A stretch of DNA of 64,000 nt from positions 62,001 to 126,000 of the forward strand of contig NZ_JAENHN010000002.1 of assembly GCF_016595795.1 (NCBI RefSeq), written 5' to 3'. Of this stretch, positions 1-9,627 are shown one piece after another. Position 1 is the stretch's first letter. Each line of letters opens with the position of its first letter. Source of the DNA: Clostridium yunnanense. GTDB lineage: Bacteria; Bacillota; Clostridia; Clostridiales; Clostridiaceae. Below the pieces are notes generated by a model that saw only the letters and a list, made by a program, of their open reading frames with translations, did no database searches and was not told the origin of the DNA. The position numbers were made by a program, and so were the translations under genes.

Positions 1-506
1 TTGTACTTTGGGCCATCACCAGCATATCTATTACCTAGGCTTTCTCTGTATTCATAGGCTAATCCACTCCCTATTTCTTTCGTATACAAACCCAAGCCTG
101 ATTCGTAACTACATTGAGTTATAAAGTGCCTTATTCTTTGTAGGGTAACAATCTCATATCTATTTAAGCATCTATTTAAGTCATCTACCATAGAATCTGT
201 GACGTTCTTCCATCCTATTTCTCTTAACTGTTGCCCAGTTACGTATATCTGCAAATCACCACTCTGTGATTCATTACTATATTCAGTGTTATGATTTAAT
301 ATAGCTTTATCTATTGCATATTCTGTATTAACTCCTACAACTCCGTCTACTTTCAGTTGATAATCCTTTTGAAACTGCAGGACAGCATTATAAGTAGCTT
401 TTCCAAAGTCGCCATCTGCACCTGAAGTACCTAAATTATAGCCCAAAGCTATAAGGTTTTCTTGTAGTTTTGTTACCTCTTCTCCAGTGCTACCAAGCTT
501 AATCAT
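1..506 (-). CDS. GH19-type cell-wall hydrolase with peptidoglycan-binding domain (partial)
   Basis: The reading frame runs off the left edge, so only about 168 N-terminal residues are present. Residues 1-75 form a peptidoglycan-binding type 1 domain (GSTGEEVTKLQ at the start, then DGDFG and the VDGVVGVNT stretch). From about residue 90 the sequence resembles the start of the GH19 chitinase/lysozyme fold, with IRHFITQCSYESG carrying the expected catalytic Glu and the typical ASGLAYE-like and GNRYAGDGP-like motifs following. It probably cleaves peptidoglycan, as an endolysin or autolysin. No signal peptide is present, which fits a holin-dependent or moonlighting lysin. The start ATG at 506 follows AGGAG by about 10 nt. 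Family assignment is by motif recognition only. Confidence 0.75.
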   Translation of the reverse strand, partial: MIKLGSTGEEVTKLQENLIALGYNLGTSGADGDFGKATYNAVLQFQKDYQLKVDGVVGVNTEYAIDKAILNHNTEYSNESQSGDLQIYVTGQQLREIGWKNVTDSMVDDLNRCLNRYEIVTLQRIRHFITQCSYESGLGLYTKEIGSGLAYEYRESLGNRYAGDGPKY

Positions 507-802
507 ATTTTCATAACTCCTTATAAAAAGCTTTGTACTATATTTTATATAACATGTAGTAATTTTGATACAAGGTATTTTCCATTACTTTTATAAATAC
601 TTTTTAATTATTTTTCTTATCCAGTTAATATCATAACTTTAATTGTTTATTAATTCATTTTTCTAAAAAAACATCAAGAAAGAGATTTTTTTGTCGAAAT
701 ATGTAGTATGACAATTTTATATTCCATCTATCTTTTAGAACATTGATATTCAACTGTCATTAATCAAGTTAAATCCAATAATTATAAATGAGGAGAGTTC
801 TT

Positions 803-2866
803 ATGCCGAAGAAATTAAGAAGTATTCAATCGCAGTTTTCATTAATAGCATTAGCTATAGTATTTATTACACTACTATCTGTAGGAACTATTGTCAGCAC
901 CCAAGTAAATAGTCAAGCTAGAGAGGATTATTTTACTAATTCAGACGAACAAATGAACTTAGTTGACCAATCGATAAAAAATTTCTATTCTCAAATCGAC
1001 AAGGATATAAATATGATGGCTACTAATACATTAGTTCAAACCGCTGACAATACCATAACCTCCTATGTGAATAATAACGAAAGAGCTAAGATGACTCCTT
1101 CAACAAAGGGTGGTTTAGAACAACAAACCTACGAACTTTTTAAACATTACGCAGATACGCATCCAGGTACTATGTATGTTTACTACGCCACAGAATCAGG
1201 TGCTTATCTGCAATGGCCCGAAACAGAAATACCTGAGAAATTTGCACCTACAACTAAAGGATGGTATAAGTCAGCTATTAGCGGCAATGGGGCTATTGTA
1301 AGAACTGCTCCATATGTAGATGGTATAACTAAAGCTATGATTACAAGTAATGTAAAATCCTTTACTGATAAAAACGGAAAGATACTAGGTGTTATAGGTA
1401 TTGATGTTCAACAATCTGTCATCAGTGAAATGTTAAGTAAAATGAAGTTTGGTGATACTGGATTCTCTATGATAGTACATAAAACAGGAGTTATTCTAGC
1501 AGATGGACGAGATGCAAATAATAACTTCAAAAACCTAGAGGATCTAAAAATAGATGGGTTAAAAGATATACTATCACAAAGTGAACCTTTTAATGTAAAA
1601 ATCAACGGAACCGAGTATGCTGTTAATCCCCATGTGGTTTCTGGCACAGATTGGTTTTTAGCATCTTTTATGACAGAAAATGAGTTGACCTCTGGTGCTT
1701 CTAAAATAAGAAATGAAATTATAGTTATTTCCATAATAATGCTCTTCATTACTCTTATATTAATTACAATTAGTACAAAATTTATAACTACTCCAATAAA
1801 AAAATCTTCAATGTATTTAAAAGTTATAGCAAACGGAGATTTTTCAGGAGAAGTAGACCCTAAGTACTTAGCAAGAAAAGATGAAATTGGAACTATTACA
1901 AATGCTATAAACGATATGAAGAACTCATTAAAACATCTTATAACAAGTATTGTTGATGAATCTTTAAGTATAGAAAATGAAGTAATTAATTCGATTGAGA
2001 ACGTAAATGTATTAAATGTAAATTTAACAGATATCTCATCTACTACAGAAGAATTAGCTGCCAGCATGGAAGAAACTGCTGCTTCTTCAGAAGAAATGGC
2101 TATAACCTCCAAAAAGATTGAGAAGACGGTACAAGGTATAGCCGAAAGAACAGTGGAAGATTCAAAGACTGCTGCTAATATTAGCAAAAGGGCTGAACAA
2201 ATGCATAAAAATATGAATGAAGCCCAAAAGAAAGCCCATGATATATTTATAAATACCAAAACTCAACTAGAGAAATCTATCGAAGATTCTAAAGTAGTCG
2301 ATCAAATCAATATTTTTTCCGACTCAATTATGGCTATTACAGAACAAACTAACTTACTAGCCTTAAATGCTGCTATTGAAGCGTCAAGAGCTGGAGATGC
2401 TGGAAAAGGCTTCTCTGTAGTTGCAGATGAGATAAGAAAGCTTGCAGAACAATCCAAAGATACAGTATTAAAAATTCAAGATGTAACGACAAAGGTGACA
2501 AATTCCGTAGATAATCTTTCTATTAACTCTAATAATTTATTAACCTTCATGTCTACAAACGTGGACAATGATTATAATACTATGTTAACCTTGGCCGATA
2601 GATATAGCGAAGATGCTAAGTTTGTAGATGAGCTTGTAGTTGAATTTAACACAGCCTCTGAACAGCTTCTCGAATCAGTGAAGAGTATGCTTTCAACTAT
2701 TGATGGTGTTGCTGCAGCTGCTAATGAAGGTGCTATGGGAACTACTAACATCGCCAGCAAAGTTTCAGATGTTAACATTAAATCTAATGAGGTTATGGAA
2801 CAAGTATTAAGATCTAAAGAAAGTGCAGAAAAGCTAAAAGAAGAGATAAAAAAGTTTAAAATATAA
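803..2866 (+). CDS. Methyl-accepting chemotaxis protein with dCache sensor
   Basis: Transmembrane chemoreceptor that signals to CheA/CheW. An N-terminal membrane helix (about residues 13-35) is followed by a roughly 240-residue extracellular double-Cache sensor containing the W-Y-K and VIGIDV motifs. A second helix (about 300-325), a HAMP domain and a cytoplasmic coiled coil follow. The signalling tip is recognisable as [18 protein letters not shown] and [14 protein letters not shown] prefer the ATG at 803 to the one at 788, because AGGAG (791-795) lies 7 nt upstream of 803 and would be inside the gene if 788 were used. The gene is alone and followed by a strong terminator. The ligand cannot be told from sequence. 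Confidence 0.92.
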   Translation: MPKKLRSIQSQFSLIALAIVFITLLSVGTIVSTQVNSQAREDYFTNSDEQMNLVDQSIKNFYSQIDKDINMMATNTLVQTADNTITSYVNNNERAKMTPSTKGGLEQQTYELFKHYADTHPGTMYVYYATESGAYLQWPETEIPEKFAPTTKGWYKSAISGNGAIVRTAPYVDGITKAMITSNVKSFTDKNGKILGVIGIDVQQSVISEMLSKMKFGDTGFSMIVHKTGVILADGRDANNNFKNLEDLKIDGLKDILSQSEPFNVKINGTEYAVNPHVVSGTDWFLASFMTENELTSGASKIRNEIIVISIIMLFITLILITISTKFITTPIKKSSMYLKVIANGDFSGEVDPKYLARKDEIGTITNAINDMKNSLKHLITSIVDESLSIENEVINSIENVNVLNVNLTDISSTTEELAASMEETAASSEEMAITSKKIEKTVQGIAERTVEDSKTAANISKRAEQMHKNMNEAQKKAHDIFINTKTQLEKSIEDSKVVDQINIFSDSIMAITEQTNLLALNAAIEASRAGDAGKGFSVVADEIRKLAEQSKDTVLKIQDVTTKVTNSVDNLSINSNNLLTFMSTNVDNDYNTMLTLADRYSEDAKFVDELVVEFNTASEQLLESVKSMLSTIDGVAAAANEGAMGTTNIASKVSDVNIKSNEVMEQVLRSKESAEKLKEEIKKFKI

Positions 2867-2874
2867 TATCTACT

Positions 2875-2906
2875 TACCGGAGATAGATTACTTCTCCGGT
2901 ATTTTT
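2875..2906 (+). terminator. Rho-independent terminator of the chemoreceptor gene
   Basis: Nine-base stem (TACCGGAGA / TCTCCGGTA) with a 9-nt loop followed by TTTTT, eight bases after the chemoreceptor stop codon. Confidence 0.9.
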
Positions 2907-3080
2907 ATATTGTCAATTATTTACGAACAGTTAATAGTTTGTGAATACTTTAAACAATCCCTGTACAATTCCTATATTATGATATAATTACTAAATAATA
3001 CAGCTAGAAAATTGAGTTTGGTTATATATTTATAAAACTTTAAGTTTGTATAGCTTTAATTAGTTTAAGGAGTATTTTTT

Positions 3081-3869
3081 ATGTATGATAATTATATTAT
3101 ATTGATAGTAATAACATTAGTTATTCATCTAATAGACACCCTATCCTATTCAGTTAGGTTAAATTCAGTTAAGAGTGGAAATTTTGCTTTATCTATGTCA
3201 CTTTTTAACCTAATAGTATTAGTTTCAAGAACTGCTAACACATTTCAAGGACCACTTATAGGTTCTCTTATAGATAGTAGTGTTAAGCTTAAGTATAATC
3301 CTATTATGGATGTTAGAGGAATTATATTTGCAGCCTCGGGAGGTACTATTCTTGCAATTATATTAATCCCTACTTTTCTAAAACTTTTTGAGATTGCTCT
3401 TAACAAATTAGAAGTTAGTGGATCAGTTCCAAGCTTAGTAGTTCAGTCTCTAAGTATTAGTAATATAAAAAGAATCGCTAAAAATACAATAAAACCTAAG
3501 AAATCTATGCTTAAAAATCTAAGATATAAAAATATTCCAAAAAGGCTTCTTTTATTAAATACTTTTATAACTGGAATTTATACAGTTGGGGTACTTGCGG
3601 CTAATTATGCTGTAACTTTTGTTCCTGATAAAGCTTCAACCATAGTTCAATCCTCAGGTCTTATAAATGGTATTGCTTCTATACTTCTAACATTATTTAT
3701 TGATCCAAAATCAGCTATAATTACTGACGAAGCTTATAGGGGAAAAAGAGAATACGGCGACGTAAAGGCTCTAGTGATAATGCTAATAGGAACAAAGCTT
3801 CTTGGTACTCTATTAGGTCAACTTCTTCTTGTACCGTCTGCTAAATTATTAGCTCTTATATATCAATAA
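3081..3869 (+). CDS. amj: Lipid II flippase Amj (DUF2837 family)
   Basis: Polytopic membrane protein of 262 aa, close to the usual length of Amj (formerly YdaH), the alternative to MurJ that flips lipid-linked peptidoglycan precursor across the membrane. The N-terminus shows the family pattern: a hydrophobic helix, then LIDTLSYSVRL, then SMSLFNLIVLVSRTANTFQ-like sequence and a GPLIG-LID motif. About six hydrophobic segments are visible. RBS AAGGAG lies upstream of the ATG. The gene stands alone and converges on the aminotransferase gene across a bidirectional terminator. In Bacillus the gene responds to envelope stress; no such operator was identified here. Confidence 0.85.
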   Translation: MYDNYIILIVITLVIHLIDTLSYSVRLNSVKSGNFALSMSLFNLIVLVSRTANTFQGPLIGSLIDSSVKLKYNPIMDVRGIIFAASGGTILAIILIPTFLKLFEIALNKLEVSGSVPSLVVQSLSISNIKRIAKNTIKPKKSMLKNLRYKNIPKRLLLLNTFITGIYTVGVLAANYAVTFVPDKASTIVQSSGLINGIASILLTLFIDPKSAIITDEAYRGKREYGDVKALVIMLIGTKLLGTLLGQLLLVPSAKLLALIYQ

Positions 3870-3965
3870 AGCTACCTGTATCTACAATTTATACAGCTAG
3901 TTAATTTTTATAATGACTTATCATTTATATTAATGTTTGTTTAAGTTCATTTATTATAAAATATA

Positions 3966-4010
3966 AAACCCATATGTCTTATACTAACTTTAGACATATG
4001 GGTTTACTTT
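3966..4010. terminator. Bidirectional terminator between amj and the aminotransferase gene
   Basis: Fourteen-base inverted repeat (AAACCCATATGTCT at 3966-3979, its complement at 3992-4005), with A-rich sequence on one side and T-rich on the other. It serves both convergent genes. Confidence 0.88.
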
Positions 4011-5185
4011 TATTTTGTTTCTTTAATCTTAGAAACAAATCTCTTTATTCTCTTCATCGCTTCCATTATCTCATCCATTGAAGTTGCATAACATGCTCTT
4101 ATAAATCCTGAACCACAATCCCCAAATGCATTTCCTGGTACCACAAGAATCTTTTCTTCTAAAAGTAATCTTTCACAGAATTCATCTGAGGTAAGACCTG
4201 TGGATTCAATGCATGGAAATACATAAAAAGCTCCTAATGGTTCAAAACATTCAAGCCCCATTTCATTGAAAGCATTTAGCATTACTCTTCTTCTTCTGTT
4301 ATATTCTCTTACCATCTCTTGAACATCATCATCGCAATTTCTAAGACCTTCAATTGCTCCATACTGAGCTGTTGTGGGTGAGCTCATTATTGCATATTGA
4401 TGTATTTTCTTCATTGCATCTATTAAAATTGGATGACCACAAACATATCCAAGTCTCCACCCAGTCATAGCAAAAGCCTTAGAAAATCCATTTATAACCA
4501 AAGTCTTATCTCTTATTTCTGGAAAACTTGCAATGGAAACATGTTTTTCCCCATAAGATAACTCTGAATATATCTCATCAGACAATATTATTATATTTTT
4601 ATCTTCTAAGAATTTCACTATGGGTTCAAGTTCTTCCCTTGTCATAATAGCTCCTGTTGGGTTGTTTGGAAAAGGAACTATTAGAACCTTAGTCTTTTCA
4701 GTAATAGCTTCTTCTAATAATTCAACAGTAAGCTTGAATTGATCTTCAGCTCTCAAATTTATAACTACTGGAGTCGCTCCTGTAAACGCAGTACATCCTT
4801 TATAAGCTACAAAACTTGGTTCTGGAATAATAACTTCATCTCCTGGCCCAACTAAAGCTCTAAGCGCTATATCGATACCTTCACTCCCACCCACGGTTAC
4901 AATTATTTGATCTTTAGGATCATATTTCAAACTATATTTTCTATCTAGATAGTCTGATATTTCCTCTCTCAATTCTAAAAAACCTGCATTAGATGAGTAA
5001 TGTGTATGACCTTTTTCTAGTGAATATATACCTGCTTCTCTTATATTCCAAGGGGTTACAAAGTCTGGCTCTCCAACACCTAGTGATATAACATCTTCCA
5101 TTTCATTTATCAAATCAAAATACTTTCTTATTCCTGAAGGGGGCATATTTCTTACATTTGATTTAATCATATCTTCTAGCATCAT
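4010..5185 (-). CDS. PLP-dependent class I/II aminotransferase
   Basis: A 391-aa fold-type I aminotransferase. Visible motifs are the substrate-binding GVGEPDF, NNPTGA, the DEIYSEL segment and the PLP lysine in GFSKAFAMTGWRLGY. The pairing with an Lrp/AsnC regulator matches Bacillus alaR-alaT (yugG-yugH), so an alanine or broad-specificity role is plausible. Substrate specificity cannot be read from the sequence. Its start overlaps the regulator's stop (ATGATG), and its RBS GGGAGG lies inside the regulator gene, so the two are translationally coupled. The T-box upstream hints at amino-acid control. Confidence 0.88.
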   Translation of the reverse strand: MMLEDMIKSNVRNMPPSGIRKYFDLINEMEDVISLGVGEPDFVTPWNIREAGIYSLEKGHTHYSSNAGFLELREEISDYLDRKYSLKYDPKDQIIVTVGGSEGIDIALRALVGPGDEVIIPEPSFVAYKGCTAFTGATPVVINLRAEDQFKLTVELLEEAITEKTKVLIVPFPNNPTGAIMTREELEPIVKFLEDKNIIILSDEIYSELSYGEKHVSIASFPEIRDKTLVINGFSKAFAMTGWRLGYVCGHPILIDAMKKIHQYAIMSSPTTAQYGAIEGLRNCDDDVQEMVREYNRRRRVMLNAFNEMGLECFEPLGAFYVFPCIESTGLTSDEFCERLLLEEKILVVPGNAFGDCGSGFIRACYATSMDEIMEAMKRIKRFVSKIKETK

Positions 5186-5661
5186 ATAAATATATCCTCC
5201 CTATCATCCCTAGTCTTTTCTTCAAATATAGTTCCATTATCCTTATATTTCTTTAGTACAAAATGAGTAGCTGTACTTAATACATTTTCTTGAACAGCAA
5301 GCTTTTCAGATACAAAAAGTGAAACTTCTTTAAGACTCTTGCCTTCCACTATAACAGTTAAATCAAATCCACCTGACATAAGATAGCAAGCTTTTACTTC
5401 TGGAAACTTATATATCCTTTCAGCAACCTTATCAAAGCCTTCTCCTCTTTGAGGAGTTACTCTTACCTCAATTAGAGCTGTAACACTATCTTTTTTAGTC
5501 TTTTCCCAATTTATTAAAGTTGTATATCCAACAATTACACTGTCATCTTCATATTTTTTTATTGTTTCTCTAACTTCTTCCAGTGGTTTTCCCGTCATCA
5601 CCGCTATTTCCTCAGCAGTGTATTTACTGTTCTTTTCTAAGATTTCTAATATTTCATCCAT
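5182..5661 (-). CDS. Lrp/AsnC family transcriptional regulator
   Basis: A 159-aa regulator. Residues 1-60 form the AsnC-type helix-turn-helix (YTAEEIAVMTGKPLEEVRETI). Residues 65-145 form the RAM ligand-binding beta-alpha domain, with TALIEVRVTP and the characteristic YLMSGGFDLTVIVEG. Such proteins form octameric rings that bind amino acids. First gene of a two-gene operon with the aminotransferase, which it probably controls. RBS GGGGAGG lies upstream of the ATG at 5661. Confidence 0.9.
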   Translation of the reverse strand: MDEILEILEKNSKYTAEEIAVMTGKPLEEVRETIKKYEDDSVIVGYTTLINWEKTKKDSVTALIEVRVTPQRGEGFDKVAERIYKFPEVKACYLMSGGFDLTVIVEGKSLKEVSLFVSEKLAVQENVLSTATHFVLKKYKDNGTIFEEKTRDDREDIFI

Positions 5662-5696
5662 ATATAAAACCTCCCCAAAATATAATTAAAATAGAA

Positions 5697-5738
5697 TAAA
5701 AAAGTCGCTGAAATGACCTTCTTCAGTGAGTTTTTTTT
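5697..5738. terminator. Hairpin between the T-box leader and the regulator gene
   Basis: Eight-base stem TCGCTGAA / TTCAGTGA (5705-5712 and 5722-5729) flanked by A6 on the left and T8 on the right, so it could terminate in either direction. On the minus strand it lies between the T-box and the Lrp gene, which would partly insulate the two. Confidence 0.6.
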
Positions 5739-5884
5739 GAGCATCTGCCTTTCCGAATGTATATTAAGAAAATTTGGCAGGCGAACAAGTTTTATTTTTT
5801 ACTGTATAGACATAAAAAACTTCTAAAGTGCTTAAAGTATATATATTTTTAAATGCTATAAAAATTTTATACTTTAATTTACAG

Positions 5885-6245
5885 TAAAAAAACTCCTCAA
5901 TCCCTGAAAGGGACGAAGGAGTATATTCGCGGTACCACCCTAATTAGTGCCTAAGCACTCTCTTAGTAGAAACTTAATATTTTTATTTAGTAATATAATT
6001 AACACATTATCCAGCCTATCATAATCAATAAACTTTTAATGTCTAATAAAAATTAGTCCTAAAAATATTTAATTCCTCTCCTCTATAACGTGAGGTCACG
6101 TCTTTGCCTACTTAAGATTAAAATTAATCTTATTTCTCAGCAAGAGATTCAAAGACTGCTTCCATAAAGTCTTTCTGCTATGCTTCCACCATCCACAGCT
6201 CTCTTTAAGAAATTACTTAATGTACTCTTTCTTATCAATATCTTT
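5885..6245 (-). promoter_or_regulatory. T-box riboswitch leader
   Basis: Reading the minus strand, the leader contains the Stem I signatures AGAGTA, AGAGAGC and GGTGGAAG. It then has the invariant T-box GGGTGGTACCGCG (5928-5940), and directly after it a terminator with stem ACTCCT/AGGAGT, an inner TCCCT/AGGGA stem and seven T. Uncharged tRNA pairing at the T-box should favour the antiterminator. By analogy with leaders reading GAA-specifier, the codon after TTTGAA would be UCU (serine), but this needs a proper structural alignment. The downstream gene is the Lrp regulator about 220 nt away; no synthetase gene is present. Confidence 0.88.
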
Positions 6246-6481
6246 AACAATACAATTTTCATTTATTATACAAGTAAAATAAATAACTTTCAATAGTTTT
6301 ACATATTTTTTATTATTCTATCAATATATATGCTATATATAAATTAAATTTCATTTAATGCTCATATCTATTTTCAAAAATTATATTTTCAAGATCACTG
6401 GCAAAATTGATTTTCACTTTTGTTTATACATCTAACATAGCTTTAATTTCTTAACCTATGTTCAGAAAGGGACGATACGCA

Positions 6482-6518
6482 AAAAAGTCAATGAAGAATA
6501 TAACTTCAGTGAATTTTT
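6482..6518. terminator. Hairpin in the gap upstream of the phosphatase gene
   Basis: Imperfect nine-base stem (TCAATGAAG at 6488-6496 with CTTCAGTGA at 6504-6512) flanked by A6 and T5. Its stem resembles that of the hairpin at 5697-5738. The remainder of 6246-6695 shows no gene; the base composition is very AT-rich. Confidence 0.4.
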
Positions 6519-6695
6519 ATAGTATGCAAGTATTTGTTAAATAAGAGTATGTTTAATTTTTGTATCAAGTCAATCTAATATCAATATTGACTTATAAAGC
6601 CTCTAAGTATAATATAAATTTATATTTAATTCCATAGAAAATTTCGTTAGTTAAATAAGTTTTACTTTTTTATATCAATAATTTCGGGGGAAAAC

Positions 6696-7304
6696 ATGAA
6701 AACAACTTTGTATTTAGTAAGGCATGGAGAAACAAAGTGGAACACTGAAGGAAGGTTTCAGGGTTGCATCGATATAGAACTTTCAGATAACGGACTTAAT
6801 CAAGCAATGAAATTAAAAGACAGATTAATGGATTCTTTTGATTATGTTTATACTAGTCCACTTAGCAGAGCTAAAAAAACGGCAGAAACTATTTGTGAAG
6901 ACAGCTCTATAACACCAATTGAAGAATTTAATTTAAGAGAAATAAACTTTGGCGACTGGGAAGGACTAACTCTCTCCGAAATAAAAGAAACTTACTCTGA
7001 GGAATTCTTAAGATGGAGACAAGATGAACTTCTAGGGCCTATATGCGGCGGTGAACAATCCATTAAAGCAGCAAGTGATAGAGCACAAAAAGCTATATTA
7101 AAAATTGTCCAAGAGCACAAAGGCTCAAGAATTGTGATAGTTGCTCATGGAGGCATAATAAAAGCTGCTCTAATAGGACTTTTCGAATGGAAGATGAATA
7201 TGTATCACAAGTTTAATCTTGGAAATACCTCTATAAACGAAATTACTTTTAATGATAACCTTGAACCTCGAATGGTTTCAATAAATGATTTAAATCATTT
7301 ATAA
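6696..7304 (+). CDS. Histidine phosphatase family protein (phosphoglycerate mutase-like)
   Basis: A 202-aa branch-1 histidine phosphatase. The catalytic LVRHGET motif is at residues 7-13, with the phospho-accepting His at 10. SPLSRAKKTAE follows, then the acid-base region NFGDWEG, and the second catalytic His in IVAHGGII. Such enzymes remove phosphate from small metabolites (CobC, GpmB, PhoE types); the substrate is not evident. RBS GGGGG lies 6 nt before the ATG. The gene is alone and ends at a bidirectional terminator. Confidence 0.9.
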   Translation: MKTTLYLVRHGETKWNTEGRFQGCIDIELSDNGLNQAMKLKDRLMDSFDYVYTSPLSRAKKTAETICEDSSITPIEEFNLREINFGDWEGLTLSEIKETYSEEFLRWRQDELLGPICGGEQSIKAASDRAQKAILKIVQEHKGSRIVIVAHGGIIKAALIGLFEWKMNMYHKFNLGNTSINEITFNDNLEPRMVSINDLNHL

Positions 7305-7350
7305 CTTTTGAATTAGGGTTTGTAGCGCAAATATTAATTTATAATATATA

Positions 7351-7395
7351 AAAATGGTTTTAGTAATCTTTACTTAATATTACTAAAACCATTTT
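7351..7395. terminator. Bidirectional terminator
   Basis: Seventeen-base inverted repeat (AAAATGGTTTTAGTAAT and its complement) between the convergent phosphatase and MerR genes. Confidence 0.88.
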
Positions 7396-7412
7396 CATTC
7401 AAATATAAGTTT

Positions 7413-8192
7413 CTACTCCTCTATTGCATATAAAACATTAACTTTAAAACTTCCATTTTCAATATTGTAAATTTCCATAGGTTTATCTCTTAACTTTATA
7501 CTATTATTAGCTGCTAAATCCAAGATAGCTGCATGCGCTTCTCCTTTTTCGGATACAGAGTCAACTCTAACCCTTAGATATTTTCCACCTTCTATGCAGG
7601 AGTATGGAGCTTTTACTTCTTTTATTTTTTCCACAGGTAATGATAACTGAATTTCAGAATTATCAGAATCAATTTCTATATTTTCATAGGTTACTATATG
7701 CCCCCCTATAACTCTTAAACCTAACTTATTTATTTGAGAATACAGATTACCAACTTCGGAGCCTATAAACTTTAAATCTATCTTTAGCTTCTTATTTATT
7801 GTGAACACATCATCTACAACCACAGTTTCCACACTATATTTGGCACCTTTATAGTCCGACTGTATATTACTATCTAATAAGATCTTCAGATTTTCTTTCA
7901 TTCTATTAAGATTTTTTATCTCTTCATCTAATTTTTCTAATCTATATTTTAATATTTCTGAAGCCTCTGCATCACTTTTTTTATCTATAAGCTTTTTTAT
8001 CTCTTCTAGTTGTAAACCTGAATCTTTCAGCCTAACAATCTGTCTTGCATCTGAAATTTGTTTTTTTTCGTAGAATCTATAATTTGTATTAGGATCAGTA
8101 TAACTTGGTTTAATAAGACCTATATCATCGTAATGTCTTAACGTTCTGGTAGATAATTTAAGTATCAAAGCAAATTGTCCAATGGAATACAT
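7413..8192 (-). CDS. MerR family transcriptional regulator with effector-binding domain
   Basis: A 259-aa regulator. Residues 1-70 are the MerR winged helix (IGQFALILKLSTRTLRHYDDIGLIKPS, then NYRFY), followed by a coiled coil (about 75-110). The C-terminal domain of about 140 residues resembles the GyrI/BmrR-type ligand pocket, so it probably senses a hydrophobic or cationic drug-like molecule. RBS AAAGGAGAG lies 7 nt upstream. No obvious target is adjacent; the nearest transporter (9.8-13.3 kb) is separated by the DeoR gene. Upstream DNA carries the 109-bp tandem duplication. Confidence 0.87.
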   Translation of the reverse strand: MYSIGQFALILKLSTRTLRHYDDIGLIKPSYTDPNTNYRFYEKKQISDARQIVRLKDSGLQLEEIKKLIDKKSDAEASEILKYRLEKLDEEIKNLNRMKENLKILLDSNIQSDYKGAKYSVETVVVDDVFTINKKLKIDLKFIGSEVGNLYSQINKLGLRVIGGHIVTYENIEIDSDNSEIQLSLPVEKIKEVKAPYSCIEGGKYLRVRVDSVSEKGEAHAAILDLAANNSIKLRDKPMEIYNIENGSFKVNVLYAIEE

Positions 8193-8294
8193 AAAATCTC
8201 TCCTTTAAAATATATTTTTCATAACTTCTATAATGTTCGATGAAGCTCTAGGTATATAACCATTTTTTTAATATCTTAAAATAAGCTAAATTGG

Positions 8295-8512
8295 ACTTTC
8301 TATAATGTTAGCAAACAATTCATCATATTGACAATACTCATATTATTCACTCCTCATATATAAATCACCGGTGTAATATAATCTTATTGTTTGACGTAAT
8401 GTTACTTTCTATAATGTTAGCAAACAATTCATCATATTGACAATACTCATATTATTCACTCCTCATATATAAATCACCGGTGTAATATAATCTTATTGTT
8501 TGACGTAATGTT
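8295..8512. repeat. Perfect 109-bp tandem duplication with a repeated mini-ORF
   Basis: Bases 8295-8403 and 8404-8512 are identical. Each unit contains the palindrome CACCGGTG. On the minus strand each has a GAGGAG ribosome-binding site 8 nt before a 13-codon ORF encoding MSIVNMMNCLLTL (8300-8341 and 8409-8450). The end of the unit (AACATTATAGAA) occurs a third time near 8225-8239, just upstream of the MerR gene. The repeat lies between the divergent MerR and DeoR genes. Confidence 0.95.
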
Positions 8513-8688
8513 AAAGTCAATGGTTTTATAGAAATATATTTATTATTTTCTAAACTTAGTTTATACTTTTGAAATCACGTTACTAATCAATACTTTTAGG
8601 CTATAATATAGTAGTACTTAGATACTGAATGATAATAAACGATAATGTTAACTATATATTGGATGTACATATAAAGGAGAAGCTACAC

Positions 8689-9450
8689 ATGTTTGCAGAA
8701 GAAAGATTAAATGAAATAATAGAGTTACTATCAAAGGATGGGAAGGTATTAGTTAAAGATCTAAGCATCAGATTTAATGTTACTGAAGGTATGATAAGAA
8801 AAGATCTTCAGAAACTAGAAAAGGATGGAGCTATCAAAAGAACTTATGGTGGTGCTATTTTAAAAAGAAATATTGCTGAAAGCACCAGTATTTCAAATAG
8901 GTTAATTAAAAACTTAGAATCTAAGAGGATTATCGCAGAAAAAGCTTTTGACTTAATTGAAGAAAATGATACTATATTTTTGGATGTATCAAGCATTAAC
9001 TTTGTACTTGCTGAGCTTATTGCAAGTAGCACAAAAAAGTTTACAGTTATTACTAACATGGTAGAAATAACCTCTGTGTTTAACGATTCCTCTAATGTCA
9101 ATATAATTTGTATAGGTGGAACTTATAATAAGAGCCTTGGTGGTATAATTGGCTCTGAGGCTATTGAAAGCATCAAAAGATACAGAGTAAATAAAGCTTT
9201 CATGGGTAGTTGCGGCATAAACCTTTCCGATAGAACCATAAGCAATTTCGACTTAGAGGAAGGGAATACAAAAAAGGCAATAATGTCTTCTGCTAGAACT
9301 GTTTATACACTAATAGAAAATGAAAAATTCAATATGGATGGTACATATAAATTTGCTGATTTAGATGATATTGATTGTATTATTACTGAAGAAAAACCAG
9401 TTTCTAAAATCTATGAAGAAATTAAAAAATTAAATATCAAACTTATTTAA
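8689..9450 (+). CDS. DeoR family transcriptional regulator
   Basis: A 253-aa sugar-type regulator. It has an N-terminal DeoR helix-turn-helix (LIRF-like segment with VTEGMIRKDLQKLEKDGAIKRTYGGA) and a C-terminal DeoRC sensor domain with SSINFVLAELI, the IGGTYNKSLGG motif and KAFMGSCGI. The start at 8689 is chosen because AAGGAG lies just upstream; the frame also extends to 8629 without a ribosome-binding site. The regulated operon is not adjacent. A terminator follows at 9520. Confidence 0.88.
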   Translation: MFAEERLNEIIELLSKDGKVLVKDLSIRFNVTEGMIRKDLQKLEKDGAIKRTYGGAILKRNIAESTSISNRLIKNLESKRIIAEKAFDLIEENDTIFLDVSSINFVLAELIASSTKKFTVITNMVEITSVFNDSSNVNIICIGGTYNKSLGGIIGSEAIESIKRYRVNKAFMGSCGINLSDRTISNFDLEEGNTKKAIMSSARTVYTLIENEKFNMDGTYKFADLDDIDCIITEEKPVSKIYEEIKKLNIKLI

Positions 9451-9519
9451 ACTCACTGAAAGCATTGAAACTTCAGGGTTTATCTAGCTTTGAATTTTTA
9501 TATTTTCATTTAAAACAAA

Positions 9520-9565
9520 AAACTTCTCAATTGATGTTTTTCAAGTTTGAGAAGTTTCTTTGTTT
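9520..9565. terminator. Terminator after the DeoR gene
   Basis: Eleven-base stem AAACTTCTCAA / TTGAGAAGTTT with a T-rich tail (CTTTGTTTTTT) on the plus strand. Confidence 0.85.
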
Positions 9566-9627
9566 TTTACATTAGCTTTTAATTATATTTCCTATAGATA
9601 TACGATTAATATAAGTACTTTCTGAGC

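Noticed and set aside
1408-2259. 283-codon open frame antisense to the first chemoreceptor
   Set aside because: Shadow frame created by codon bias of the chemoreceptor; no ribosome-binding site or family features.
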